Shown here: positions 1 through 5,521 of the stretch, in pieces | How positions within the stretch are numbered: the stretch's first letter is position 1 | Layout: the number at the start of each line of letters is the position of its first letter | Assembly: GCA_003554565.1 (NCBI GenBank) | Contig: PWGR01000221.1 | Span: 1-5,547 of the forward strand | Source: Clostridia bacterium | Lineage (GTDB): Bacteria; Bacillota; Sulfobacillia; SLMV01 | Reading direction: 5' to 3' | Length of the DNA stretch: 5,547 bases | Notes under the pieces: generated by a model | Told to the model about the DNA's origin: nothing | Database searches by the model: none | Seen by the model: the letters and a program-made list of their open reading frames with translations, nothing else | Program-made: the position numbers and the translations under genes

Positions 1-270
1 ACCGAACACCAAATTATCTGCCCATATGCAGGGGCAAGATCCAACAGATGCCCCCGTCAGATCAGCGGCGCCACGGAAGCGCAGCGTCAGGTTCAGCCCC
101 AATGCCCTTGCACCTTCCAAAAGCTGCACTCTGCGCTCCCCCGGCTCTCCAACTGCGACCAGCCCGGAGAATCCACAATCTGCTGCCCACCGCAGCGAGT
201 TCAGAGCGCCGCCCAATGATGAAGGCAGCCGGGTCCAGATGTCCACGCTGGCCCCAGCTACAGCCTTCAT
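1..270 (-). CDS. Partial uncharacterised protein, N-terminal 90 residues (runs off the window)
   Basis: The reading frame opens at an ATG (268-270) and stays open for 90 codons to base 1, so the 3' part lies outside the window. The ATG overlaps the TGA stop of the flavoprotein gene in an ATGA arrangement, which is typical of translational coupling and is the main reason for believing this frame. The product starts MKAVAGASVDIWTRLPSSLG. It continues with an alternation of predicted helix and hydrophobic strand: helix around residues 20-31, strand GLVAV at about 35-39, helix at about 43-56, strand LNLTLRF at about 58-64. A beta-alpha barrel or Rossmann-like start is possible. There is no signal peptide or membrane segment. 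I do not recognise the family. Its place at the end of the operon suggests a role in the same pathway as the three enzymes before it. Confidence 0.7.
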   Translation of the reverse strand, partial: MKAVAGASVDIWTRLPSSLGGALNSLRWAADCGFSGLVAVGEPGERRVQLLEGARALGLNLTLRFRGAADLTGASVGSCPCIWADNLVFG

Positions 271-1262
271 ATGGCCATCTGCTTCCGAGCTCTGGCCGCC
301 CAGCATGGATCCCGCAGCAGTGCCCGCCCGACGCCCACAAAGTCAACAGCGGGTTCTCCAGCCAGTTCCTCCGCTGACTCGGCATTCACAATTCCGCCGG
401 TGAGGACGAGGGGAACCTCGTCGGTGACCTCCGAGCGAATCGACTGATTCAACGGAAGGAGATGTCCCTCCACTGCTTCGTCTGGACGGTACCCGCCCAG
501 GCCGCCGGAGATATCCAGCACATCAACCCCCTTGTCAACCAGCCAGCGTGCGAACGGGCCGGTCTCATCCGTGGTCAACCCTCCATCAAAGAAATCGTCC
601 GCACCCAGACGATAGTAGAGCAATGCATCATCACCGATTGCTTCTCGCACCAGTTCGACGACCTCGAGCGGGAAACGTGCCCGGCCCATCAGATCTCCGC
701 CGTACTCATCTCGCCGGTCATTGGTCAGAGGCGATAGAAACTGGTTCAGCAGGTAACCGTGGGCCCCATGCAGCTGCACGCCGCAGAAACCGGCTTCGAT
801 GCACCCGGCGGCAGCCTCCGCAAATCTTTCCGCCAGCACCTGCATCTCACTCACCGCGAAGGGTCGCGGGGTCACCCCCTCCTGCCCGGGACGCGGTAGG
901 GTTCCGGCACCATAGACCGTTCCGTCCTCATCGCCCAAGCCGGAGACCCCGGCGTGGGTAAGTTGGATCACAGCGCGGGCACCACCACCGGTGATGCCCC
1001 TCGCCAGCTCGCCGAGGCCCGGAAGCAGCGACCTGCTGTATGCCCCGAGTTGGCGGTCATTTATCCGACCATCGCGCGCCACATAGGTGTGTTCAACGAT
1101 GATCGTGCCCACCTCCGCCCGGGCCCTCTTGCTGTAGTGCTGAATCATTTCCTCGACCACCGCTCCCTCGGGCGTGGCCCGGTTGGTGGCCATGGGCGGC
1201 ATCACTATCCTGTTCCTGAAATCATGCCCGCTGACCCTTATTGGAGAAAACAGAGTTGTCAT
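267..1262 (-). CDS. NADH:flavin oxidoreductase, Old Yellow Enzyme family (single-domain ene-reductase)
   Basis: A 331-residue FMN-binding TIM barrel of the Old Yellow Enzyme family, which typically reduces activated C=C bonds in the cytoplasm with NAD(P)H. Visible signatures in order: LFSPI...NRIVMPPM (residues 4-24, FMN site), IQLTHAG (99-105), the substrate-binding pair in HGAHGYLLNQFLSP (His165, His168, Tyr170), DRRDEYGG (182-189), the FMN-phosphate loop TGGI (288-291) and VGRAL (311-315). The length fits the YqjM-like or stand-alone class. The Cys-rich 4Fe-4S segment and FAD/NAD domain of 2,4-dienoyl-CoA reductases are absent, and the next reading frame does not supply them. Residues after the PPM are ATNRATPEG, so the active-site Cys of YqjM is missing. 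A strong Shine-Dalgarno AAGGGAGG (1269-1276) lies 6 nt before the ATG. The gene sits 26 nt after the thioesterase gene and overlaps the next gene by 4 nt. The substrate is unknown. Confidence 0.95.
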   Translation of the reverse strand: MTTLFSPIRVSGHDFRNRIVMPPMATNRATPEGAVVEEMIQHYSKRARAEVGTIIVEHTYVARDGRINDRQLGAYSRSLLPGLGELARGITGGGARAVIQLTHAGVSGLGDEDGTVYGAGTLPRPGQEGVTPRPFAVSEMQVLAERFAEAAAGCIEAGFCGVQLHGAHGYLLNQFLSPLTNDRRDEYGGDLMGRARFPLEVVELVREAIGDDALLYYRLGADDFFDGGLTTDETGPFARWLVDKGVDVLDISGGLGGYRPDEAVEGHLLPLNQSIRSEVTDEVPLVLTGGIVNAESAEELAGEPAVDFVGVGRALLRDPCWAARARKQMAI

Positions 1263-1288
1263 GGTCAGCCTCCCTTCACTGGAGGGCC

Positions 1289-1699
1289 CTAAACGTCCAC
1301 GCTCTTTTGATTCGCACGCTGTAGAAACGGCTGCATCTCCACACAGTACCTCTCGTGTCGGCCGGTCCCGATTTTGTCCTGTTCGTCGGTGGCAGTGACT
1401 GAAAACACCAGGCGGCGCCCATCAACTTCCTCCAGTTCGGCATCTGCACGCACGCGCCTTCCGGGGGGAGTCGGAGCAAGATGCCGTATATCCACGGCGA
1501 TCCCTACCGTTGTCCAACCCTCCGGGAGAGCTTCATCCACTGCCCTGACCGCCGCGTTCTCCATCAGGGCCACCATGGCAGGCGTCCCATACACCTCCAG
1601 GTTTCCGCTTCCGAACTTCGTCGCGATGTTATCCGCTGAAACCTCCTCGGTCGCAGTAGCCCTCATGCCCACCTTCAGGTACTTGCTTGCATCTTCCAT
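1289..1699 (-). CDS. FlK-like hot-dog fold acyl-CoA thioesterase
   Basis: A 136-residue single-domain protein matching the fluoroacetyl-CoA thioesterase (FlK)-like family of hot-dog hydrolases, which cleave acyl-CoA to acid plus CoA. The FlK catalytic triad Thr42, Glu50, His76 aligns without gaps to Thr39 (VYGTPAMVALME), Glu47 and His73 (VDIRHLAPTPPG). The family's C-terminal motif IGTGRHER (110-117) is also present. The FlK lid residue Phe36, linked to fluoroacetyl selectivity, falls on Asn33 here, so true fluoroacetate resistance is unlikely and another small acyl-CoA is the better guess. The ATG is preceded by two possible Shine-Dalgarno sites: GGAGG at 1712-1716 (12 nt away) and GGGAG at 1704-1708 (4 nt away). 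The gene follows the creatininase-like gene by 23 nt and precedes the flavoprotein gene by 26 nt, consistent with one operon. Family assignment is confident; the substrate is not known. Confidence 0.9.
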   Translation of the reverse strand: MEDASKYLKVGMRATATEEVSADNIATKFGSGNLEVYGTPAMVALMENAAVRAVDEALPEGWTTVGIAVDIRHLAPTPPGRRVRADAELEEVDGRRLVFSVTATDEQDKIGTGRHERYCVEMQPFLQRANQKSVDV

Positions 1700-1722
1700 C
1701 TTGCTCCCGCGCCTCCTCTATT

Positions 1723-2484
1723 CTAGAAATCACGCAAGTACTGCTCGATTTCATCCAGTGCCTTCTCCGCAATCTCGCGTCCCAGCTCCCAGTTGGCCTT
1801 CGTAGCATCGCCCAGGGCTCCGTTTTGTGTAATTTCATCAAAGGTTTCTGCCCGGCTGATGTATTTCCTCCGCGAGTACTCATCCTCGGACATAACAACT
1901 TCACCGGGGCGACGCTCCTCCTTCACCGACCAGGGCGCCAGATACATTGCCTGCGAGATTTCGGCCTCACACGCATGCCCATGGGTGAAGCTGTCCACCT
2001 TCTCCCGGATTACATCCGAGGCTGCCGAGGTGAAAGAAGCCCAGGCCGCGTCAATATCAGGATACCTCGCCCTCAGCTTGCCCATGAGAAGCGTCATAGC
2101 TGGACGATTGCCACCGTGCCCGTTGGCGAAGAAGAACTTGCGAAACCCATGTTGATACATGCTGTCCACCAGATCTTCCAGAACGGCAATAAACGTCTCC
2201 GGTTCCACCGTCAGCGTCCCGGGAAAATTCATATGGTGTGGAGCAATCCCGAACGGCATCACCGGCACCGCCAGTGCCCTCGGATGCAGGCGCTCCGCCA
2301 GCCGTCGCACAAATCCTTCCGCCCGGCCCGAATCCACCCCAAAAGTGCCGTTCGGACCGTGCTGCTCGGTTGAACCAACCGGAATCAGTACCAGGTCCAT
2401 CCCGTTCTGCATCTGCTCATCGACCTCTAACCAGCTCATGCGATCGAGGATCCAAGCCCTGGGGTCACTACATTCCTCAGTCAT
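1723..2484 (-). CDS. Creatininase-superfamily metal-dependent amidohydrolase
   Basis: A 253-residue cytoplasmic protein of the creatininase (creatinine amidohydrolase) superfamily, di-metal enzymes that open cyclic amides or cleave formamides and peptides. Counting from the ATG at 2484, it shows the metal-binding motif PVGSTEQHGP (Glu40, His42), the bridging Asp51 in GVDSG, HHMNFPGTLT (83-92, normally HxxFPGT), NGHGGN (121-126, His123) and GHACEAEIS (169-177, acidic residues Glu173 and Glu175). True creatininase carries NGHYEN with a metal-binding Glu. This protein has NGHGGN, as in other branches such as formamide hydrolases of flavin and deazaflavin pathways and MftE-like peptidases, so creatinine itself is unlikely to be the substrate. 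The ATG was chosen because GAAGGGG (2493-2499) lies 8 nt upstream. An in-frame GTG at 2493 would overlap that site. It is the first gene of the inferred operon. Confidence 0.92.
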   Translation of the reverse strand: MTEECSDPRAWILDRMSWLEVDEQMQNGMDLVLIPVGSTEQHGPNGTFGVDSGRAEGFVRRLAERLHPRALAVPVMPFGIAPHHMNFPGTLTVEPETFIAVLEDLVDSMYQHGFRKFFFANGHGGNRPAMTLLMGKLRARYPDIDAAWASFTSAASDVIREKVDSFTHGHACEAEISQAMYLAPWSVKEERRPGEVVMSEDEYSRRKYISRAETFDEITQNGALGDATKANWELGREIAEKALDEIEQYLRDF

Positions 2485-2492
2485 TGAGCACA

Positions 2493-2499
2493 CCCCTTC
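2493..2499 (-). promoter_or_regulatory. Ribosome binding site of the creatininase-like gene
   Basis: GAAGGGG on the minus strand lies 8 nt before the ATG at 2484. It decides the start: the in-frame GTG at 2493 begins inside this site and would have no Shine-Dalgarno sequence of its own. Confidence 0.65.
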
Positions 2500-2857
2500 A
2501 CGAAATTGCCTTCACTGAACCATCTTCCCACTTCGAAACAGGATTCCTCCCTGCAGATGCTGCACTCTGGCTGACTGAAAGAGATGATGGCAAAAGACGC
2601 GATGCGCCTCAACAGTCAATGTTTGGGGTTTGGCAGGAAAGAAGGGAAAACCGCGCCGCCGGTCAGTCGGGCAGCAGCAAACTGCATACAGGTACAAAGA
2701 CGGGACAGAAGAAGGCTCCCCACCCCGCGTCCCGGATACAGAGAACACCAGACCAGGATCAGCCCTGCTCAAGGTAATCAGTATCAGGGTTCAGACCCAC
2801 AGGCCAGTTCTCAAGCAACCTGTGCACCGACCGGAGGCGAACAGGAACTGGCAATCG
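2500..2857. other. Intergenic region without a convincing gene
   Basis: This stretch separates the end of the lipoprotein gene from the operon start; both are transcribed leftwards. Frames here are short, low in recognisable motifs and lack good start sites. An 86-codon minus frame (2512-2772) has a Cys- and Arg-rich composition unlike the neighbours. A TTGACT on the minus strand (about 2614-2619) resembles a -35 box, but no -10 box follows at the proper distance. Small GC-rich inverted repeats are present: CGGGAC/GTCCCG at 2701-2706 and 2729-2734, and ACCG/CGGT followed by TTTT on the minus strand near 2649-2663. Neither is strong enough to call a terminator. The operon promoter should lie here or further upstream. 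Confidence 0.5.
2803..2852 (-). repeat. Long inverted repeat just past the lipoprotein stop codon
   Basis: GCCAGTTC (2803-2810) and GAACTGGC (2845-2852) form a perfect 8-bp inverted repeat. A further CTGT (2820-2823) pairs with ACAG (2841-2844), directly adjoining the right arm, giving 12 pairs with a 9-nt bulge on one side. On the minus strand this begins 5 nt after the lipoprotein stop, so it would fold at the 3' end of that message. No U-run follows, so it is not a canonical intrinsic terminator. It could be an RNA-stabilising 3' structure or chance. Confidence 0.45.
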
Positions 2858-3388
2858 TCACTGCAGTTCTTCCACTACCCCGACGGCGGTTAGCTCCCGG
2901 TCGGCCCTGACGGTAGCCATCACCCGGTAGGCATCATCGGCATCTTCAGGTATTTCCCAGACAGCACTGCGTTCCCATGTCTCTCCCGGTTGCAGGATAT
3001 GCTCCCGTGAACCTTCTACCGCAACTTCCTTCTCCCACAGATCCCGGTCAGCGCCCTCCCCCTTCAGGATTATGTCTTCTGATGCGAGTTTCAGCACCTG
3101 GACCTCATCGGTGACATTGGTAACCACAACGGTAAACTCGACATGATAATTGTCCCTTTCAATCTCAAGCTGCATGTCTAGCCCGCGATCGGGTTTCGAG
3201 TCACCTGACCTTTCTTCATCATTGCCGGGCTGGGGTTCATCTGGTTGTGGGCTATCTCCTCCCTGCGGGTCCTCCGGTTCAGAGACATCCTCCTGCACAC
3301 CACATGCTGCAGTGAGAAGGGCAAACGCAAGCATTATCGTCACAGCGAGGATCAAATGCCGTAACAGCTCGGGCTTTGTGGTTTGCAC
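2858..3388 (-). CDS. Exported lipoprotein with a BsuPI-like domain
   Basis: About 176 residues. The N-terminus has charged residues (Lys5, Arg10, His11), a hydrophobic core (LILAVTIMLAFALL) and a lipobox LTAAC with Cys29, which is the expected lipidation site for anchoring on the outer face of the membrane. Residues about 31-68 form an acidic, Pro/Gly-rich linker. Residues about 70-176 form a beta-rich domain with features of the BsuPI family (intracellular proteinase inhibitor of Bacillus): FTVVVTNVTDEV, a Trp near the middle (Trp118), LQPGETW and a C-terminal YRVMATVRA strand. Protease inhibition is not implied, since this fold is common in lipoproteins of unknown role. The GTG at 3388 was chosen because GGGAG (3399-3403) lies 10 nt upstream. 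An ATG at 3412, without a Shine-Dalgarno site, would add 8 residues. The frame is open upstream to 3919, but that extension has no domain and runs into the divergent gene. Confidence 0.82.
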   Translation of the reverse strand: MQTTKPELLRHLILAVTIMLAFALLTAACGVQEDVSEPEDPQGGDSPQPDEPQPGNDEERSGDSKPDRGLDMQLEIERDNYHVEFTVVVTNVTDEVQVLKLASEDIILKGEGADRDLWEKEVAVEGSREHILQPGETWERSAVWEIPEDADDAYRVMATVRADRELTAVGVVEELQ

Positions 3389-3499
3389 GAAATAATCACT
3401 CCCAGAGTGCATCAGAATCGACGGTGTCTTGAAGGGTATGCCGCTTTGCTCCCGTGTCCGTAATCGACGAGGCCCACCGGAGTTTGTTCCGCATCGAAG

Positions 3500-3525
3500 G
3501 CCCCTGCTGGGGCGCAGTACCCAGC
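3500..3525. repeat. Two overlapping, mutually exclusive hairpins
   Basis: GCCCC (3500-3504) and GGGGC (3509-3513) form a 5-bp stem with a 4-nt loop. GCTGGG (3506-3511) and CCCAGC (3520-3525) form a 6-bp stem with an 8-nt loop. They share bases 3506-3513, so only one can form at a time. The element lies about 110 nt upstream of the lipoprotein start. No U-run follows on either strand. Confidence 0.35.
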
Positions 3526-3540
3526 GTAAGACCCGCATAA

Positions 3541-3586
3541 TTGATGGCTGGCACCTCAATTTGTCCTCACAGTTTTGAGACATCAA
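3541..3586. repeat. Nested imperfect inverted repeat
   Basis: TTGATG (3541-3546) pairs with CATCAA (3581-3586), and inside it CTCAA (3555-3559) pairs with TTGAG (3575-3579). The left spacer is 8 nt and the right is 1 nt, so the stem is asymmetric. It could be an operator or part of a leader RNA for either divergent gene. Confidence 0.35.
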
Positions 3587-3589
3587 TCT

Positions 3590-3620
3590 GACATGTCGGT
3601 AGGACCGGGTAAATCCGACA
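3590..3620. repeat. Palindrome and hairpin upstream of the SLH-GH18 gene
   Basis: GACATGTC (3590-3597) is a perfect 8-bp palindrome. Overlapping it, TGTCGG (3594-3599) pairs with CCGACA (3615-3620) across a 15-nt loop that itself contains ACC-G-GGT (3604-3610). A further CCGAC follows at 3637-3641. It is a candidate protein-binding site or leader hairpin; no regulator is identifiable from the sequence. Confidence 0.35.
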
Positions 3621-3751
3621 GGAATGAACAGTTTTTCCGACGAAATTGTGTCAGAGCAGGCAAACATTTCGAGAATTACGAGTGCAGGATTCGCCCAGCA
3701 ATCCCGGACCCGGAGTTTCCAGATGTAGAAAGATCGAAGACAAAAACTGCT

Positions 3752-3760
3752 GAGGAAGGA
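3752..3760 (+). promoter_or_regulatory. Ribosome binding site of the SLH-GH18 gene
   Basis: GAGGAAGGA ends 10 nt before the ATG at 3771. This supports 3771 as the start over the in-frame ATG at 3795, which has no comparable site. An ATG at 3761, closer to the site, is in another frame and meets a stop after five codons. Confidence 0.6.
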
Positions 3761-3770
3761 ATGAACGAAC

Positions 3771-5438
3771 ATGGATGATAACCTTCTTGGACGGATGAGA
3801 ATTGCCGCTTCTGTAGTGCTCACCGCTTTGGTGATGCTCGCCGTAGCAACAGTCCCGTTCAGCGCGGACGCAGCACCGGCGTTCACGGATATCGAGGGAC
3901 ACTGGGCCCGCTCGACCATTGAACACCTGCATGAGCTGGATGTGGTATACGCGATCTCTGATGACCAGTTTTCCCCCGATCAACCCATCACGCGCCTGGA
4001 TTTTGCCCGGTGGGTAGTCAGATCTCTCGGAGATGACCCGCTGGATGAGCCCCTGGACTTCATAGATGCAGAAAGCATCCCGTCTGAGGCGCGGGGAGAA
4101 GTGGCTCGCGCGGTACAGCGCAATCTCATTGAGGGATATCCCGATGGTTCATTTGCACCCACCGATACCGTGACACGGATCCAGATGGCGACCATACTGG
4201 GACGAATACTGGAGCAGGTGGGGGTCATCCCGCGCCCCAGGTACCTGGTCGTTTTTGACGATGCGGAAGAGATTCCCGAGTGGGGAACGCCGGCGGCCGC
4301 AGCGGTCGAGACACGGTTGATCATCGGGCGCGAGGCATTCCGCGTTTTTGCCCCAAACGATCCCACCACCCGGGCCGAAGCGGCTGAGATGCTCAGCAGG
4401 TTCATGGAAGTACTGCGCGAACTCGACGAAGAAGGCAGGTTTGCTCCCCCGGAGCTGGATAAGGCGGACCCCGACCCGGGGTACCTGGTGGCAGGCTATT
4501 ACATGGGGCGGGATGAATTCCACGGCGAATCATACCGCAGTGTGGACAATTTTGGCAGCCACATCGATATGGTCATTATGTCCACTGAATATGGATTTCA
4601 GATCGATGATGACTCCCTCCATCTCAGTGGCTACGACAGCGATTTCCTCTTCTCCCGGGCGTCCGGAGACGGCGAACAGGCTGTACTGGTCAGGATCACC
4701 AACAGCTTCGATCCAGACGTATCGGACAGGATTCTCAACGACGCGCGTTTCACCGAAGAAGCTCTTGCGGCCATTGAAGATGTCCTCGCGCGGGGATATG
4801 ATGGCGTGAACATCAACTTCGAAGATGTCAGGCCGGCCGACCGGGAGGCAATGAGCGCCTTCATGGCCTCGCTGTGGCGAAGGATAGGGAGCGATTACCT
4901 GGTGACCATGGCGGTACCCGCGACGGCCGAAGACAACCCACAGCACGGGTGGTCGGGGGCGTTCGACTATGCGTCGCTCGGTGAGAGTGGGCATTACTTG
5001 ATTCCCATGGCCTACGACAAACACTGGAGAACTAGCGCGCCGGGACCAGTCGCTCCATTGAACTGGGTCCGGGATGTGCTGCAGTACACGGTCAGTGTCG
5101 TTGAACCGGACAGGGTCCTGATGGGTGCGCCCTTTTACGGCTACGACTGGCTGGATACCGGCCAGCCTAATCCTGCACGCCCTGTGCGATGGAATAAGGC
5201 GGCAGAGCGTGCAGAAGAATTTGGGGCAACGATCGAATGGTGTGACGCCGCCGAAGGCCCATTCTATCGCTACACCTGCGAGGAGGGCGACGCACGCATC
5301 GTCTACTTCGAAAACGCAGAGAGCCTAAGAGCAAAAATGGAACTGGTTCCGGAATACGGCCTGGCCGGAGTGGCCTTCTGGCGCCTCGGGCAGGAGGGCT
5401 CTGATGCCTGGCCCGTTATCCGGGACACTCTGAAGTGA
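3771..5438 (+). CDS. S-layer-anchored glycoside hydrolase family 18 protein (3 SLH domains + spore-hydrolase-like GH18)
   Basis: A 555-residue exported protein. Residues 1-34 are a signal peptide with a hydrophobic core (IAASVVLTALVMLAVATV) and a likely cleavage site after Ala-Asp-Ala (about 32-34). Three SLH domains follow: about 38-87 (FTDIEGHWA...ITRLDFAR), about 97-148 (GYPDGSFAP...VTRIQMA) and about 162-214 (VFAPNDPTTRAEAAEML). These normally bind pyruvylated secondary wall polymer and hold the protein at the cell surface. Residues about 238-545 form a GH18 barrel of the type in spore cortex and peptidoglycan hydrolases: VAGYYMG, DGVNINFE (344-351) with catalytic Glu351, IPMAYDKHW (411-419), GAPFYGYDW (452-460) and a C-terminal WRLGQEGSDAW. 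The likely role is cleavage of beta-1,4-linked N-acetylglucosamine glycans in the envelope. Asn349 replaces the usual Asp two residues before the catalytic Glu. Related spore enzymes usually carry LysM rather than SLH domains. Confidence 0.95.
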   Translation: MDDNLLGRMRIAASVVLTALVMLAVATVPFSADAAPAFTDIEGHWARSTIEHLHELDVVYAISDDQFSPDQPITRLDFARWVVRSLGDDPLDEPLDFIDAESIPSEARGEVARAVQRNLIEGYPDGSFAPTDTVTRIQMATILGRILEQVGVIPRPRYLVVFDDAEEIPEWGTPAAAAVETRLIIGREAFRVFAPNDPTTRAEAAEMLSRFMEVLRELDEEGRFAPPELDKADPDPGYLVAGYYMGRDEFHGESYRSVDNFGSHIDMVIMSTEYGFQIDDDSLHLSGYDSDFLFSRASGDGEQAVLVRITNSFDPDVSDRILNDARFTEEALAAIEDVLARGYDGVNINFEDVRPADREAMSAFMASLWRRIGSDYLVTMAVPATAEDNPQHGWSGAFDYASLGESGHYLIPMAYDKHWRTSAPGPVAPLNWVRDVLQYTVSVVEPDRVLMGAPFYGYDWLDTGQPNPARPVRWNKAAERAEEFGATIEWCDAAEGPFYRYTCEEGDARIVYFENAESLRAKMELVPEYGLAGVAFWRLGQEGSDAWPVIRDTLK

Positions 5439-5466
5439 GTGACGCCGCCTGTATAGTGATAGGGAC

Positions 5467-5485
5467 GTTGCTTTACAGAAGCAAC
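5467..5485. repeat. 7-bp perfect hairpin downstream of the SLH-GH18 gene
   Basis: GTTGCTT (5467-5473) pairs with AAGCAAC (5479-5485) across a 5-nt loop, 28 nt after the stop codon. It is followed by a purine-rich stretch rather than a T-run, so on its own it is not a standard intrinsic terminator. Confidence 0.45.
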
Positions 5486-5521
5486 AAGAGAATATCTCGG
5501 GCAGATCCTTGGAACATCTGC

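Larger units (their letters stand above)
3389..3770. other. Divergent intergenic region between the lipoprotein and SLH-GH18 genes
   Basis: About 380 nt separates two divergently transcribed genes for exported proteins, so promoters for both strands should lie here. I found no pair of -35 and -10 boxes convincing enough to call. The region is rich in inverted repeats (3500-3525, 3541-3586 and 3590-3620, described separately). A 10-base direct repeat, AGGAATGAAC, occurs at 3620-3629 and again at 3757-3766, just before the SLH gene. Short frames across it (for example 3593-3778 on the plus strand) lack Shine-Dalgarno sites. Confidence 0.5.

Noticed and set aside
62..385. 107-codon minus frame across the ene-reductase end
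   Set aside because: It is in a different frame from both the ene-reductase and the ATGA-coupled gene, and has a Trp/Arg/Cys-rich composition typical of a shadow frame.
26..403. Plus-strand frames of about 110-125 codons
   Set aside because: They are antisense to the ene-reductase end and the partial fourth gene, have no recognisable motif, and conflict with the ATGA-coupled minus frame.
1687..2373. 228-codon plus-strand frame opposite the creatininase-like gene
   Set aside because: The minus strand carries clear family motifs here; the plus frame has none and is His/Arg-rich like other antisense frames.
2649..2663. Short GC hairpin with TTTT on the minus strand as a terminator
   Set aside because: The stem is only 4 bp and the T-run is interrupted after four bases.
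2512..2772. 86-codon minus frame in the intergenic region
   Set aside because: No suitable ribosome binding site, no recognised motif, and a Cys-rich run unlike the neighbouring genes.
3398..3494. Minus-strand stretch reading as coding-like (includes VGLVDYGHGSKAAYP)
   Set aside because: The frame is closed by stops on both sides within about 45 codons, has no Shine-Dalgarno site, and matches nothing I recognise.
3575..3676. Possible sigma-A promoters (TTGAGA at 3575, TTGTGT at 3646 with GAGAAT at 3671)
   Set aside because: The first has no -10 box at 16-18 nt, and the second has a poor -10 and 19-nt spacing. Neither is strong enough to annotate.
3624..3728. 34-codon plus frame starting at ATG 3624, in the same phase as the SLH gene
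   Set aside because: AGGA lies directly against the ATG, too close for efficient initiation, and nothing in the peptide supports function.
3389..3919. Upstream extension of the lipoprotein frame to 3919 (353 codons in all)
   Set aside because: The extra 177 codons show no domain, would bury the signal peptide and lipobox in the middle of the protein, and overlap the start of the divergent SLH-GH18 gene. The GTG at 3388 has a Shine-Dalgarno site and gives a normal lipoprotein.
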